NCBI RefSeq assembly: GCF_002078875.1
Contig: NC_034422.1
Span: forward strand, 3,096,923-3,160,922
Direction: 5' to 3'
Length of the DNA: 64,000 nucleotides
Source of the DNA: Numida meleagris
Taxonomy: Eukaryota; Chordata; Aves; Galliformes; Numididae
Shown: positions 26,010 through 38,861 of the stretch, piece by piece
How positions within the stretch are numbered: position 1 is the first letter of the stretch
Layout: every line of letters begins with the position of its first letter
Made by a program: the position numbers and the translations under genes
The notes under the pieces: model-generated
What the model saw: only the letters and a program-made list of their open reading frames with translations
Databases searched by the model: none
What the model was told of the DNA's origin: nothing

Positions 26010-26097
26010 TTTAGATTACTAATACATTAGGTTGTAGAAGGTAATTAAATGACATCCTTTGAAAGCTAGGCATTAATTAAATGCTCACTAAATGCAA
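26010..26097 (+). mobile_element. MIR (CORE-SINE) relic, 3' half, sense
   Basis: Several blocks line up in order with the 3' half of the MIR consensus. TTAGGTTGTAGAAGG corresponds to ATAGGGTTGTTGTGAGG, AATTAAATGA (26043-26052) to GATTAAATGA, TTTGAAAGC to TGTAAAGC, TAGGCATTAAT to TGGCACATAGT, and TAAATGCTCACTAAATG to TAAGCGCTCAATAAATG. Spacing fits with one deletion of about 7 bases. No 5' tRNA-like half is visible. MIRs are ancient, dead SINEs; preservation this good in otherwise repeat-poor DNA could reflect exaptation, which is inference. The alignment is from memory of the consensus. Confidence 0.65.
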
Positions 26098-29000
26098 GAA
26101 GGAATCAGGGTTAAATTCAAAATTATGATGTTTACTGAACATTTATCGATGGTACGAGGTGACCAAGGAACTCTAATCCATCTATTACTGTGTTTGGTTG
26201 AACTGTTGATTAATGAAACAGTTGATTAAGTGGAAAGGAAGATTACTTCATAGAACCTGATCAGGAAACAGAAGAGATTGTAGATGTGTTTCAGGTGTCT
26301 AACATCTGTATTATGACTCCTCACAAGCAGAGAACAAAATGGCTGGGCTCCATTGAGACCTTGGCAGAGACTGGCACAGTATTATTTCATTAGAAAATTG
26401 GGAATAACTGTAAGACAATGCAGTTCAAAGTCTGAGACAGGTCAGGATCTTTTTTGTGGAAAATGAAGTCACAGCTGATTTATATCACATGATTAAACCT
26501 TACATTTTGTAGTGTATGAGCTTGCATTTAAGAGTTTTCTTTCAGGTACTGAGGCATTGCAGGTCATTGTTTAAAATATTATCCACCTGAACTACCAGAA
26601 TATTTTCTTAGTTCATACTTAGTTCATTCATTCAATTGGGTGCAAGTGCAAAACAAATAGATAGATTTCTGATTTTAATGAACATTTAACTCTTGTATCA
26701 TATATGTGTGAAAAGACACTTTGCACTTCTAGAATGTATTTTTGCATCAGTTTCTAATATCCCCGCTTGCTTTGTAATACTATCAAAATTAACAGCATGA
26801 ACTCATTCTAAGATAGGATTTACCTGTAGGTTACTTCGATCTCTCTATCCTTCTTCCTTCTCTCTAGTATCCCTTTTTTTGTGACAGATTCTCTCTGCTT
26901 TACCTCAGCTACGAGCAATAGGAAGCTAGCCACTGTTCCTCTCATTGGTACTACTCAACATCAAAAGATGGCATTTTCCGTTCCTATTGCTTTTGTCTTG
27001 TATATGTCAAGAGCAGTGGTGTTCAGTGGTGTTGCCATGGCTTACATGCATCTTTAGGCAGCATTGTAAGGATCTAATTTCCTGCATTGTAAAAGGATTT
27101 TGTGGGCGTGAAAGTTCTTCTTACAATAAAAACTGACTTTATTGTCTTATTGATTGCTCTCACTGGATGCATTCATATTATTTGTTTGTTTTGAATTTCT
27201 GGAGAGGAGATCACTGTGTTTTCCAGTTTCTTTCAGAGGATGGTAAATCCAAGGAAGCTACAGTTTGAAAAAATGACTTTCAAAGAAGATGTACAGTTCT
27301 GTTAGTATTTTGGGATGCTGGAAGAAAAACATTTTTCAGTATTACATCTAATCTCTAAAAGCTAACCGTGTTAACACTGCTCTATAAAGAAAAGAGCTGT
27401 TTACATTTTTCCTAAAATTATAATTTTGTTTCATTTGATTTTGTTCCAAAGATCTGAGTTACAATACAAATTTTGTGGTAGTTCTCTCCAAATCTGACGC
27501 ACTGATTTAAACATACTCTATCTACATGGCCAGTTCTCTGAAAACTTTTTTTTGTAGTGGATTAAATGGTCACAGGATCTCCCAAGCTGTGGTATCCAGC
27601 ACTAAATAGAGAAAAATAAAGAAAGCATATATATAAAAAAAACCAGAACATCTCATAATTGAAGGACAAGTTTTTGGTTTTTACTTTTGGGATTTGATAA
27701 TATTGAGGATCTCACTTTATATGACCTACAGGAGACAGGTTTTCTCAAATCTTATGTAGAGATCAGCTGTATGAGTTTTCCATCTTGTATTTTCCACTAT
27801 TATTTTTTTACTCTGAAATTAACAAGTTCTATAGGAAAAAAAGTTTGAATGATGGAGTGTGGCAAGTGGAAAACAAAGAGACTGAGCCCCAGTAAAAGGT
27901 TTAAACGTTCCATGAATTAACTTTGTTAACAAACATTGGGTAAGATATGCTTTCTCTTGAGCTGTGCTCAGAGGGTCTGGTAGTGCTATTGAAAACAAAT
28001 AACAACTTCTTCCATAGATCATGAAAACCAAACACCTGAAAGCTGCCTTTGAGTCCAAAAGTCAATTTTATATCTACCTGAAAAAACAGCACATTGGTTT
28101 TCACCGGGATGTTGTTATTGCAGGTGGCATGATCACAGCAGCCTTGGCTCATTTCTGCTGCCTGCCAGGTGTCTCACTGAGGTATTGTGTCCTTTAGAGT
28201 GACAACGGAACAACCCTATTAAACACAGAGGATGACATAAATGTTTTCGGAATGCTTAAGAGCGAATTTTCTCCTTTCTGCAGACTTCTAACACAGTTTA
28301 GTACAAAAGGTTAATTGTGAGATAAGCTCCTATCTTCCTGTTTTGACTTTGCAGCTCTTGTAAAAATAGATGATAGGAAATAATTGTGATGATCTTTAGA
28401 CCTCAATTTTAAAGATTTCATTAAACTTTAGACAATGCAATTGCTTCTAAGCTTGTTCTTAATATGCATTTGTCAAGCAGATATTAATCTGCTTGTAGAG
28501 CAATGCATCTGATAGAAGGTGGCTAGTATGTGTTACTTTCCCGACACACTAAAGGAAGAATTCATCCCATTAATAGTTTTCTTGAAAACTGCGTGGCTAA
28601 AATAACCTGCTGAATAATGAATATCCAGACACAAACTATTGAATGTAAGTTAAAAATTGTATATAATAAAAGACTACTTTCCAGTGATTTAAAATGTTCT
28701 TACAGAATATTCTTCCTAAAATATGGTACATAACTTGCAGTGATCCAAAATTGAAACGATTTACAGGAGAGATCCATATAGTTAGAATCTCACTGGTAAA
28801 ATTTGATTAATCACATTATCTTGGTTGTTCGTTTTGAGTACTTGCATTTAATAGTCAAGGAAAGCATTTCTGAACTCCCTCTTAGCTCTGTAATTCAATG
28901 GCGATGTCCCCACAATATTCAGATTTTCTAACTCAATACCATACGTATTGATTTTCTTTTTCTCTTCTGTGTTCTTTGAAAGAAGCCTGTTTACTAATCC

Positions 29001-32000
29001 ATATGTTTCCAGTGGAGATGCATGTCTTCCATTTCCTACTGTTTATTTATTTCTCAGGGAGCAATTATTTCTTCATTTTCTGAATTTATAAGAATATTAC
29101 AATATACATTAAAAATAAACAATGTTTTAAAGTGCAAAAATTAACATAGTTGGGATTTTCTTGTGTATGTTGATTTTTTTCCACAAAAGGATAAATATAT
29201 TGTCAAATTATAAAAGAAATTGATTGATTGTGCCACCATTCAGGAAAACCATCATTTTTTAATAGAAATGTCTGAGCTCAGTACAGAAGGAAGAGAAGAT
29301 AAAATGTGTTTGTTATTTTATTTATTTCTGTTGGGAAAGAAAATTAAATGTCCTTAAAACTAATGTATTTTCTTTCTGTTTTAAGTTGATATTACAACTG
29401 CACATCTTAAGAAAAATGCATTAAGTACACCACTTTAATAATTGTATTGATCAGGCTGTTCTGCTATCCAACGGAATTGTCCTATACTGATGCCCCCTGA
29501 GTACTATAATTTTCTACGCATTCTATTAAAAAATGATCTCAGCTGAAAGTTTAAAATATACTTGAAATACTCCACTGTCAAGGAATTTGAAACACTAAGA
29601 GTCAACAATAGCTCCTGCAACAATTAGATCTTCAGTGAAGTAAGAAAGTATAAAAATAAAAATTTGATTTTGGAGGACAGAAGAGAGATACTCAATTCTG
29701 TTTTCCTTCAGTATCATCAGATGTACCACCTTGCTCAGTGCTGCTGATCATCACTGTTTTTAAAAAAGGACCAACCACCAGAAACATGTAATTCTTAGAC
29801 AGTCGGTGAAAAAAAGCCAAGGTGCTGCTTCACCTGTATATTCCGAGCAGCACTGCTTGGTAGAACATTTCTTCATGCTCATAGGATACTTCAGACAAAA
29901 AATACTCAATACAGTTCTACCTGACAATGACTGGAAGTACAGTTAGCACAGTAACCATGGCAAAAAGCTCTCAGTGTGGACATAATATATGTACTGACAG
30001 ATTTTTGGCACATAAAGCATTACGGTTTCTTCAGGTAGACAGACTAAATCATGTGGCCTTCTGTGAAACTCATCTGTTGCCTTTAAAACAATACACCTGC
30101 TGCACTTTAAACACCTTTATCTTTTTTTCTCTGTGTGTGGCTTTGTTCTGAATATTTGTATTAAATCTGTTTTTCCTTCTGTTTATGTGATACTCCTCTA
30201 TTCAGTTCTTCTGAATGCTTGTTTACAAACAAAACCAGACAATAATTGATATGGAAATGCAAATACAGTATAAGCAATCTGTCTCCACTGCATTAAGATA
30301 CATAGAAAATAAGTGTGTTATACCATTTCGTTACCTGAATGTGCACCCAAAATGAATACAGTCTATCACTAAATACTTTTTTCATCTCATAATGGGCCAT
30401 TAGTGAGCTGTCTGTGTATGCCAAGTAACAGCTGAAAACAGCTACAACCAGATGAAAGTAAACACGCCACATTTGGAATTAGACAGGAGGAAAAGTTTTG
30501 ACTACCTTCACACTCACTCTGAATCCACTGGCTTCTAGGGAGCCATCACGTAGTTGTTACCAGCTAAGGGAGAAGAAAATCAGACTAAAATACAGTTTCA
30601 GAGCATTATAATAGAATATATGATATAAATAGAGTAGGACGTGCTGCAAATGCTGTCATAGCAGCTGTGCAGTGCCTAAACATTTAAAGCCTGTTTACAT
30701 TTTTTTGAAGTCAGTCTTTCATTGGAAGATGCTTATTCAATGGAATAAGCATTCTGTTGGCTCCCACAGGTCACCCTCAAGAACTGAGGACCCTCAGAGT
30801 GACTGTGGACTCCCCTTGCCATGCCAGAAAGATTCGCAACTGTCTGACAACATTCTCACCTTTTTTTCTCTCCTTCTCTGGAAAATTTCTTATTGTTGAA
30901 ATTTGGTTCTTACACGAAATAAAAAGTAGCTTTGCCCTTTCCTCCTTCTCTTGCTGCTACAGTTTTTAAAATGAGACATGTCTGCAGGATGGAAATTTTG
31001 GCTTAGTGTCTGTCCTTTCACAAAACTACCATGAATTTTGACAGAGAGTAATCGGCAGGCTACAAATGGAGCTGTAGATTGAACATTAGATCGGCGGAGT
31101 AATTCTAAGGGAGAGAAGTGCGTTGAGGTTTAGCTTGAAGCAGCGAATCAGCATTACAAATCAGAGCGATGGTGCATTGGCACAGCTGTGCACTGGGAGC
31201 ATGATCTGGGTGTTTATCCTTCTAAACAAGTAAAAACTCAGCAAACATTCCCCGAGTGATTCAGAGTTGTAGATGTACTGTACTCAGAGCCTAAGATAGA
31301 AATCACTGACTGTATTTTCCATCTAATTTGTGATTCTTGATAGTGATTCGTGTCTTGCACTGAAATTCTTATGGATTGCACAGAAATAAGAAGCAGAGCA
31401 CAGTACAGAATTATACAGAATGCGTTAGTTTTTGACCATATGGTTAAAGCTCTCAGCAGTTTGCTTTAAATCACCAGCACTGGGCTATTTATTCCTACTG
31501 TGTTTTTAGAAGAAATGCATATTTTGACTTCATTCTTGTTTGGCGTTTTCCAAGCATTATTATAATAGACTTTTCCCTGGTTGAGCTAGTATACAACTTG
31601 CCAAAAATAATTTCTTAAATAAACACAGACTTCTGCCATTCACTTATTGGTAACATTTTTTGTCTTTATCCTTTTCTTGCTACATTCTCAACAGGCTGAG
31701 AATCACTTAATTAATCTTTGTCAGCATGGCTCTTCTTGCTGCACATGCACGGTGTGCTGCAGTAGGAAGGCCATTGTTGTAGGTCCAGGAGTCACATTTC
31801 AGACTGTGTCTTGATCAGTTTTAGGAATCTGGTGGAAGCTGCAGTCACGTAATCTTAGTCAGTTCTGTGATCCACACAGAAACAATATTGTTAAGTGCAG
31901 CAACATAATGCTTTTCTGGTCAACAACAAAACCACCCAACAACAAAAGTTCTGTGCATCTTGCTCTGGACACTCGTGTCACACTGAAGGAGGAAATTATT

Positions 32001-33270
32001 TAATTTTTACACTACTGATTTCTGTGATCTCAATTCTAACGAACTCCTAGTTGATTCATTTTTCTTCCTAAAATGGCACTTTATTTCTGAGATGGAACAT
32101 CACCCTTCCAATCTTTATCCGTCCACCACTAGTCACACGTAGCAAAGGATGTTAAAAGATACTTTTCTTCTAGCTGGGACAGAACATGCTTGCAGTACAC
32201 CTGGATATATAAAGGACCAGATGATACCATATTGAAGATCACCTTGCAATGATTTGCTTAAAAAGAACTAATTCATTTTATTCTATTGTGCAAGAAGAAG
32301 AAAGATAACCCAGCGGTATGAATATGGGAATTACAAAATCTGAGTTTAACCTTCTGCCTCTCCACTCTCTTCTTCTGTGACATCTGATTCAGCAATGAAT
32401 TCTGCTGAGCTCCCCTTCTACAGAACAGTGGCAAAATCAAAAGATCTAGCATGGAGATCAGCAAGGGACTAACACGGCACGTGTTCATACTTCCCAGCAC
32501 TTACACTTCTAGAATTCCTTGTGCACAGATCCTCTTACTAGAGGTAGCTTCAGTTCATCCAGGTATTTATGCATTTTTCTATAAAAGATCATTGCAACAG
32601 TGAAATGGGAGATGGTGGAAATTTTACGCCAATCAATCTTGAATATATACATATCTAAAATTAATGTGAAATTTCATTTGTTCTTAACTTCATAAATTGT
32701 AAGCACAAGATAAAAATTCTGAAATATTTTAGATTTCAGGTGTTGAAGTATATTAATATGTACACAGCAGGTCAAATTTTAAATTTGTGTCACAGCCGCA
32801 CTGACATTTCTGGAGCTATACATATTTAGCTCAGCTGACAGCTTGGGATTTCAGGTAATAGATTTCAAAGTAGCTGACAGAGGTTTATTTTATTATCTCC
32901 TGCCTTTATCAATATTTAATGAAAGTAGCATTTACCTTAAAAATTCATCACTTCTTAGCAGAAGCTATTTATAATTTTATTTAAAAGTAAAATGTAGGGA
33001 CCATTCTTTGAAGAGTATAAGAGTATATAAATCTTTTAAATTGTTTTCTTTTTTTCTTTTTCATAAAGAAAAAAGTTAAAAATTCCATTCATTTCCTAAT
33101 CTCTTAAGATAGGCACAGAGTCTCAGACCTCAAAACACTGATAGAAACAAGTTCTGATGAATCACTACAAAAATGTTATTCTGTAGAGTCTGACACAGGT
33201 AGCAATTTGTGCCATCTTCTCACCATTCTCTGAATACCCAGTTGTGCTAACTGTGCCAGCTCTGCATATT
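26098..33270. other. AT-rich non-coding DNA
   Basis: No gene is supported. Features seen are a direct pair of GTTGATTAA sites (26205-26213 and 26221-26229), a TA-rich patch at 27626-27644, and a pyrimidine tract facing an A-rich tract at about 33042-33080 that could fold back. Minus frames 27819-28058 and 27901-28152 overlap in different frames and match nothing recognised. Confidence 0.7.
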
Positions 33271-33299
33271 AAAAAAAACCAACAAACAAAACAAAACAG
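33271..33299. repeat. A-rich (AAAAC)n-like low-complexity patch
   Basis: An A8 run is followed by AAC, AAAC and AAAAC units. It resembles an old retroposon tail, but no recognisable SINE or LINE body lies next to it, so only low complexity is called. Confidence 0.7.
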
Positions 33300-33410
33300 A
33301 AGGGACTTAGGAGTTGTGAGGATTTGGCAGCCTAACTGGGTAGTGGCATTTTAACATTTTCTTGTTGATATCTGATTTCTACATGAATAAGCTGGGAAAA
33401 CAATCACAGC

Positions 33411-33540
33411 TGCCCAGAACGAAGGAAGGCAGGAAGACACTGTGTGTCAGGGCAGCACCTCTGCGCTGCAGCAGCTCCCAGGGGGCTCCAGGGCAGGCAC
33501 AGCTCCTTTGCTGTGCCTGAGGGGCTCCTCTTCCTCCATT
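33411..33540. other. Local GC-rich island without CpG enrichment
   Basis: About 130 bases are clearly richer in G and C than the surroundings, with several CAGC and CCAGGG strings, but only about two CG dinucleotides. Three partly overlapping frames on both strands cross it (33379-33612 minus, 33404-33703 minus, 33444-33710 plus). That overlap is the expected side effect of fewer stop codons in GC-rich DNA, not evidence of a gene. It could be an exon remnant or an old unrecognised repeat. Confidence 0.45.
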
Positions 33541-35053
33541 CATTAACTGATGTCTCTGCACTGAAACTGGGGTTTGGTATTGGGAGAAAGATGACCTCTG
33601 CCATGCTGGCAATCACTTTAAAACTTAAGGGAATGAATGGGATGAGGTTTGCCAGAAAATATTTTGTCTTCTTGACAAGTAAACACTTTAGTGTTTCTTT
33701 CAAATGGTAATAAAAATGGAATGGCTTAAAGAAAAAAGAAAAAAAGACATGTTTTGTATTTCAGATGTTTGCTGGCAGATCCTTAGGTGGTGTAAATCAA
33801 CTCTGCTCCATTAAGTCAGCAGACTTCTGATTTATACCTAAAAAGATTTGTACCTTTTATGTTTTGTTCCATGGATGGAATGCTTTACTTGGAAATACCA
33901 TTTCTGAAAAGGTAGAGAGAATTTTAACCAAAATGTGCCTAATGAAAAGAAAAAAAAAAAGAGATGTATTTGTTGTTATTAAAGATGAAAACGCATTTGT
34001 ACAAGTGTATCCATTAAGGACAGAAAGAGAATACTATGCACATAGGTTGCACTGGTTAGGGTTTATCTGCAACGATTCCCACTCAGCTATTGCTATCTAT
34101 TGGAAAAAGGCTCTCTGAGATTAGTGGAAGGTCACTTTTCTGACACAGCTCTTATGAGAGGCTTAAGGCTCAGTGGAGTGAGTGAATTTACAAAATGAAC
34201 TGGTTGGCAGATTTGAGTAAATGTGCTCAAAGGTAATGGTGCTGCTTCCTGCCTGAATGCTGTTTTGCATGGACTGACCTGATATAAGACACAATGCTAG
34301 GTAACAAACAAAACATAAGCTACTCTAAATGGGGAACTGGATTTCCCTTGGTAATTCAAATACACATAGCAGCTTTGGAATACGGTGGACTATGTATCTA
34401 GGAAGGCAGAGGCATTATCTTATGATTGCAAGTGATTAAAATTGCTGTCCTCCTTAAGTTGCCAGTATTTTGATTTGCATGTAAGTGCAAAGGAGGACTA
34501 GGTCAATGTCTTTATTACATCTTGGGAAATGATAACCTAAGTAGTCAGTAATCTGTTATTTCTAATCATTCGACCCTCTAGGACTAGTGCATTTAGTATG
34601 ATTTTTAAGAGTAATCATTAGCAGGACCAGAAGTAACTATCAAAGCAAGGATATGGAGAACAGGTTTGAAAATATTGGACACGCATCACTGCTGTGCTCT
34701 CAGTGTGTTTTTTAATTTCTGTTTGTATGATACCTGGGTCCACAAATACCCTTAAGAGATCCCAAACTTTCATTAGACTTTGGAGTTTCATTTATTGTAA
34801 GCAAAACATAGAAAGAAAAATAACCAAATCACTGTCTCTCATGAAGTATTAGAAAAAATATATATATACCTGTAACAGCAGCTTCTTTACAGTGTAAAAA
34901 TATGAAATCTTAGGTGATAGTGTGAAAGAGGATAATTTCTGCCACATCAAATGACCAAAATGCTGAATTCATTTCAACTCCAAACTATTTGTAGATTTTA
35001 ATGACTGTTTTTCATACCAAAGCTATTTTAATACATTCAGAAATATACTCTAA

Positions 35054-35089
35054 GTTCTAAACTAAGTTCTCAACTAGTTTAGTTTGAAC
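35054..35089. repeat. Imperfect inverted repeat
   Basis: GTTCTAAACTAA (35054-35065) pairs with TTAGTTTGAAC (35079-35089) with one bulged base. The left side also contains a short direct repeat of CTAAGTTCT. It is a plausible small cruciform with no known function. Confidence 0.55.
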
Positions 35090-35763
35090 TAAAAAGTCAG
35101 CTAGGGTGGCTTTCATTTTCCTTTGAAATTTATGGCATTGACCATTCCACGGCAGTTTTTACCACACTGAATAGATCATTGATGAATAAGTATAGTTATT
35201 ATATTTATTTATAATATCAGTGTATTTATTATTGATGTTATTTGGACCCCCATCAGGATAGAGATAACAGCTCCCTTGAGCGTGGCCTTGTTCAGTTACA
35301 GTCACAGACTAAATCATAAGCCCTGCTCTCAAGAAGAGGGGAATGAAGCTAGATTATTTAGGGTTTGCAAACGCACACTGAGAATGACTTCTCACGGTCA
35401 GTGCGCTGGTACATGTGCCACTGCCTTCTTTTCATCCCAGGTTGTTCTATTGTAGCTCATGACTAGTCTACAAGAGCAGCCTTCTTTATTACAGACCAGT
35501 CTTTCTCATTGTGCTCTTTCACTACGCAGTCTCCTAGGTGATTGGGAAGTAGTCTAATTAAGTTTTGTTAATATGAAGAGAAAAGGCTATTATATACCTT
35601 AGATGGGAAATGCTATACAAGGGTCGATTATTACAATGATGGTTATTATTAAGTATTGCAGACTATCTGCTCTATTGACAACCTATTTGCCATTATTATT
35701 TTATATGAATATTCATAAAGACTGTAGAGATATAAAGTACGATACTTGGCAACATTTATGCAA

Positions 35764-35779
35764 TTAAATGCGCATTTAA
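35764..35779. repeat. 16-bp perfect palindrome
   Basis: TTAAATGCGCATTTAA reads the same on both strands and contains ATGCGCAT, which resembles a symmetric POU-type dimer site. One perfect 16-mer palindrome is roughly what chance gives in 64 kb of AT-rich DNA, so the observation is real but the significance is weak. Confidence 0.6.
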
Positions 35780-36139
35780 ATTCTGCTGGTAGTAGTGGAA
35801 ATTAAAATCTTCAGACTGATTAGAAGAAGGCTAGGGTCTATTAATCCCCACCATCTATACATCTATCCCTGTAACTTTCTGTCCTCTCTGGATGTTTCAA
35901 AGGTGTTCCTCTGTGCCCTTGAAGTCAAAAATAATTTAGACTCTTTTATCATATTGTAAAATGACACAACTTCTTTAAAAATAAATATGTATCAATATTA
36001 TTTACATGAACATCCACATTAATGTCTTAAGCTCTAAAAGTGCTATTTTTCATGTAATCAAAGCATTTAATAGCTTTTCACTATAAAGAAAATTATCCTG
36101 TTTGGACAAACTAAATAGAGTAAAGAGAGATTAGGACTC

Positions 36140-36240
36140 CACTTTTTTGATGGATATAAATTTCAAGACCTATAAAGATCAATGATTATTCCTCAGTTTC
36201 TGAAAGAGACAAAAATGAGATTTCTCTGGAGTTACCTTGT
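36140..36240 (+). mobile_element. Possible MIR relic, sense
   Basis: CCTCAGTTTC (36191-36200) matches the MIR core block exactly and is followed, at the expected distance, by AAAAATGAGAT, comparable with AAAATGGGGAT. AGACCT about 25 bases upstream may be the GTGACCTTGGG block. The rest is too diverged to align by eye, so this is a weak call. Confidence 0.3.
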
Positions 36241-38827
36241 AGCTAACTGGCACATTTCTCCTTTTCAACCTTTGCTCAGGGCTGCAGAGGGTGGTGGTTG
36301 TTCCTGGTCTCTTGCACCACGAAAAAAGTAATCAGAGACTAACTTCAGTTTCCTTGTATGCCATTATCACGAAATAAAAAATGAGGCTCTCTGCATGCTA
36401 CATTTCTGAACCTTTCTTATTTTACGTCTATTTTAAGGAAATTACAGGCTTGCAGTAGAATTTTTGCCCAAATGAAATATTGCATTTGTTGAAATTTTGT
36501 TTGTATTTTACATCCATTGTCAGGGAAGAGAAAAGAAGGGTAGTAGTAAAAGCTGCCTTCAAATGTTCCTGTCTAATGTGTTTGAACAGACAGTGCTACT
36601 GCATTCATATGAAGTATCCTCCAGAGTGACTGTTCACCCTTTGCATAGCCCTGAGAGTGCATTTATTTCACACATCAATTACACACTTGACATTTTAATA
36701 CTGTGTCTCTGATTTTAATGGGTTTTAGGAACAGCATTATGATTAGAGAGAAATGTTTCATTCAGGAAAGGAGACACCAATCTCTTATATTAAGAACAGA
36801 AAAATAAATTGCAAAATATTAAAATTAATATAACTGGAACTCAAAAAGAAAAGAAGACAGAATACCTGTAGAATTTCTCTTTGTGAATATGTTTATCCTG
36901 TGTAAGTCCAGAAAGTACACTGCTGCTGTAATACTTAGAAATTTTTGGTTCTACACCATTAAGAATAGGATTTCCTTCAGTTATTTCATGTCACAGCCTT
37001 TAGCATTGTTTCAAGGATGATTCAGTGGAATTAGAACGGGTCTGAAATCACTGCTAATGTTGGTTTGAGTGAACGAATTTCCCAAGTAGAAACTTGATGT
37101 TTTCAGCTTTTCCTAAGAAAGATTGTTTAGTTTGAACACCAACTACATATGGCTAATGGTTGAAATTACCTTTTAATGCTTGCCTCAAAGAGAGCTGTGT
37201 TGTTTGGTTATTTCTTTTAATAAAACACTTCCCACTAATAGCAATTAATCCAAAGTGAAGGTAGGTTTTTTTTAGTACAAGAGATTTTTGAGAGCTAGGT
37301 TAGATTGCCTCCGTTTGAAAAAAATCTACAAGTCATTTTAGAACAGATTTGCTCTTATTTTATTATAGCAGCTGCATATAAAAAAAAATAAAATTATGTC
37401 TTATGCCAGACTGGAATTCACAATATTGCATTTGATTGAGTCTACATAATCATGCCAAAGTGGTACTTAGTCTGTATTAGGGCTTTATCTCTTGACAGAT
37501 ATGTCTGTGACAGATATCTGAGAGCCTCATTGCAAATCAAATCATTTGGTAGAGGAAGGCTGTTACAACTGAGATCTGAAGTCTAAGTCTGACCTCCTTA
37601 CTTGTTTAGAAAGAAGGTAGAGCAAAGCTCTACTCTGAGACCTTATCATTAAGAAGTTGCTTAGAAAGTAGCTCCTTGTCACCAATGAGCGGTTGCTTCC
37701 AGGTGCAGAGAGGGTTAGTGATCTCAGTACTTTTGAAGGCAGAATGTATAGTGCTTGCTTTCTTATCATTTAAATTAATCTACTTGGCTGGGAACTAATA
37801 AGATGATAGCATGTTTGGTGATTATTTCAGGTGTGTTTGTATCTCATCACACGTAGTGCTCATTGATTGTGCCACCCTCGGAGTTAGGACAGGAGGTCCA
37901 TATATTGCTGCCTTCTGCCTGTCTGTATCTCAAAAGCAAGGGTTCAGAAGGGTAGATGGGCTGTCATTGTTGCAGCTTCCAACTAAAAGAGAACCATTAC
38001 AGAAGATGAACGTTTCTGATGTGAAATATTTTTCTTTTTTTAATCTTCTGGAATCGTTTCTGTCTTATAAATGAAAATGAGAAGTTTAATGGTGTTGTTT
38101 AATGTACTAAAGTTCTGATCTGACAGACAATACTATTACTACATGAGGTAAATTAAAACTTCATTAAACTGTTATGCAGAGCCTGCAGGCTGGCTACGTA
38201 GGACAGAGTGCATAAGTTGTACAACTTGACCCAAGGCACAATGAATCATATTCTCTTCTAGGTACAATTTCCTCCTTATTTTTCCTAGTTTCAGTGTGCC
38301 AATACAGAAGGAGAGAAGAAAGTTGTTGGTTTATGCATGTGAATAACCTAGATATCGCAAAGAAATTTACAAATAAATTTTGGTTTGGTTCCAATGGTTG
38401 TTTAAAATCTGAGTACCTAAATGTATTCCTATCAGCTTTTCAAGAGTTAGAAACGTACTGAAAGTTAAATTTGCACTTCTCTAAAATTCACTTGCAGGAA
38501 TCAGATCAAGGAAAATAGCGCACTGATTCTCTAAGTCAAAAAGCAAATGTTGGCTACAGGTGCTACACTAGAAGCAAAGTAGGACAGACACAAGCTGCAC
38601 CACCCAGACATCTACACATCTCCTCCCATACCCCTCCCATGTAGCTAGAGAATGAAGGATAGTGGTAGTTGCATAGCAATTACTGCTTGTTGTGCATCTG
38701 CAACAAGGCAATTGCATTAGACTTCTAAAGGATGTCTATATTATCTTCCAACTTGGAGTGTAAGCACGTAGATTAAATTATATTTATGCCCATATACATA
38801 AATACTGGGGAAATCTTGGTGGCTATA

Positions 38828-38861
38828 AAAATGTCTTGATAAAAAAAAATCAAGACATTTT
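38828..38861. repeat. 13-bp perfect hairpin with an A8 loop
   Basis: AAAATGTCTTGAT (38828-38840) and ATCAAGACATTTT (38849-38861) are exact reverse complements around eight As (38841-38848). It is the longest close-spaced perfect stem I found in the window. Pairing may extend outward with bulges (GGCT at 38821-38824 against AGCA near 38866). It could come from inverted duplication by template switching, from a tiny MITE-like remnant, or encode a short RNA hairpin. No terminal target duplication is evident. Confidence 0.85.

Noticed and set aside
23925..26080. Shared TAGGCATTAATTAA at 23926 and 26067 as a dispersed repeat
   Set aside because: A 14-base AT-rich match between two places is expected several times by chance in a 64-kb window, and the flanks do not align.
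33864..34118. 84-codon plus frame with protein-like composition
   Set aside because: No motif identified, and it follows an A-rich patch that supplies its lysines. It may be worth a search but is not supported.
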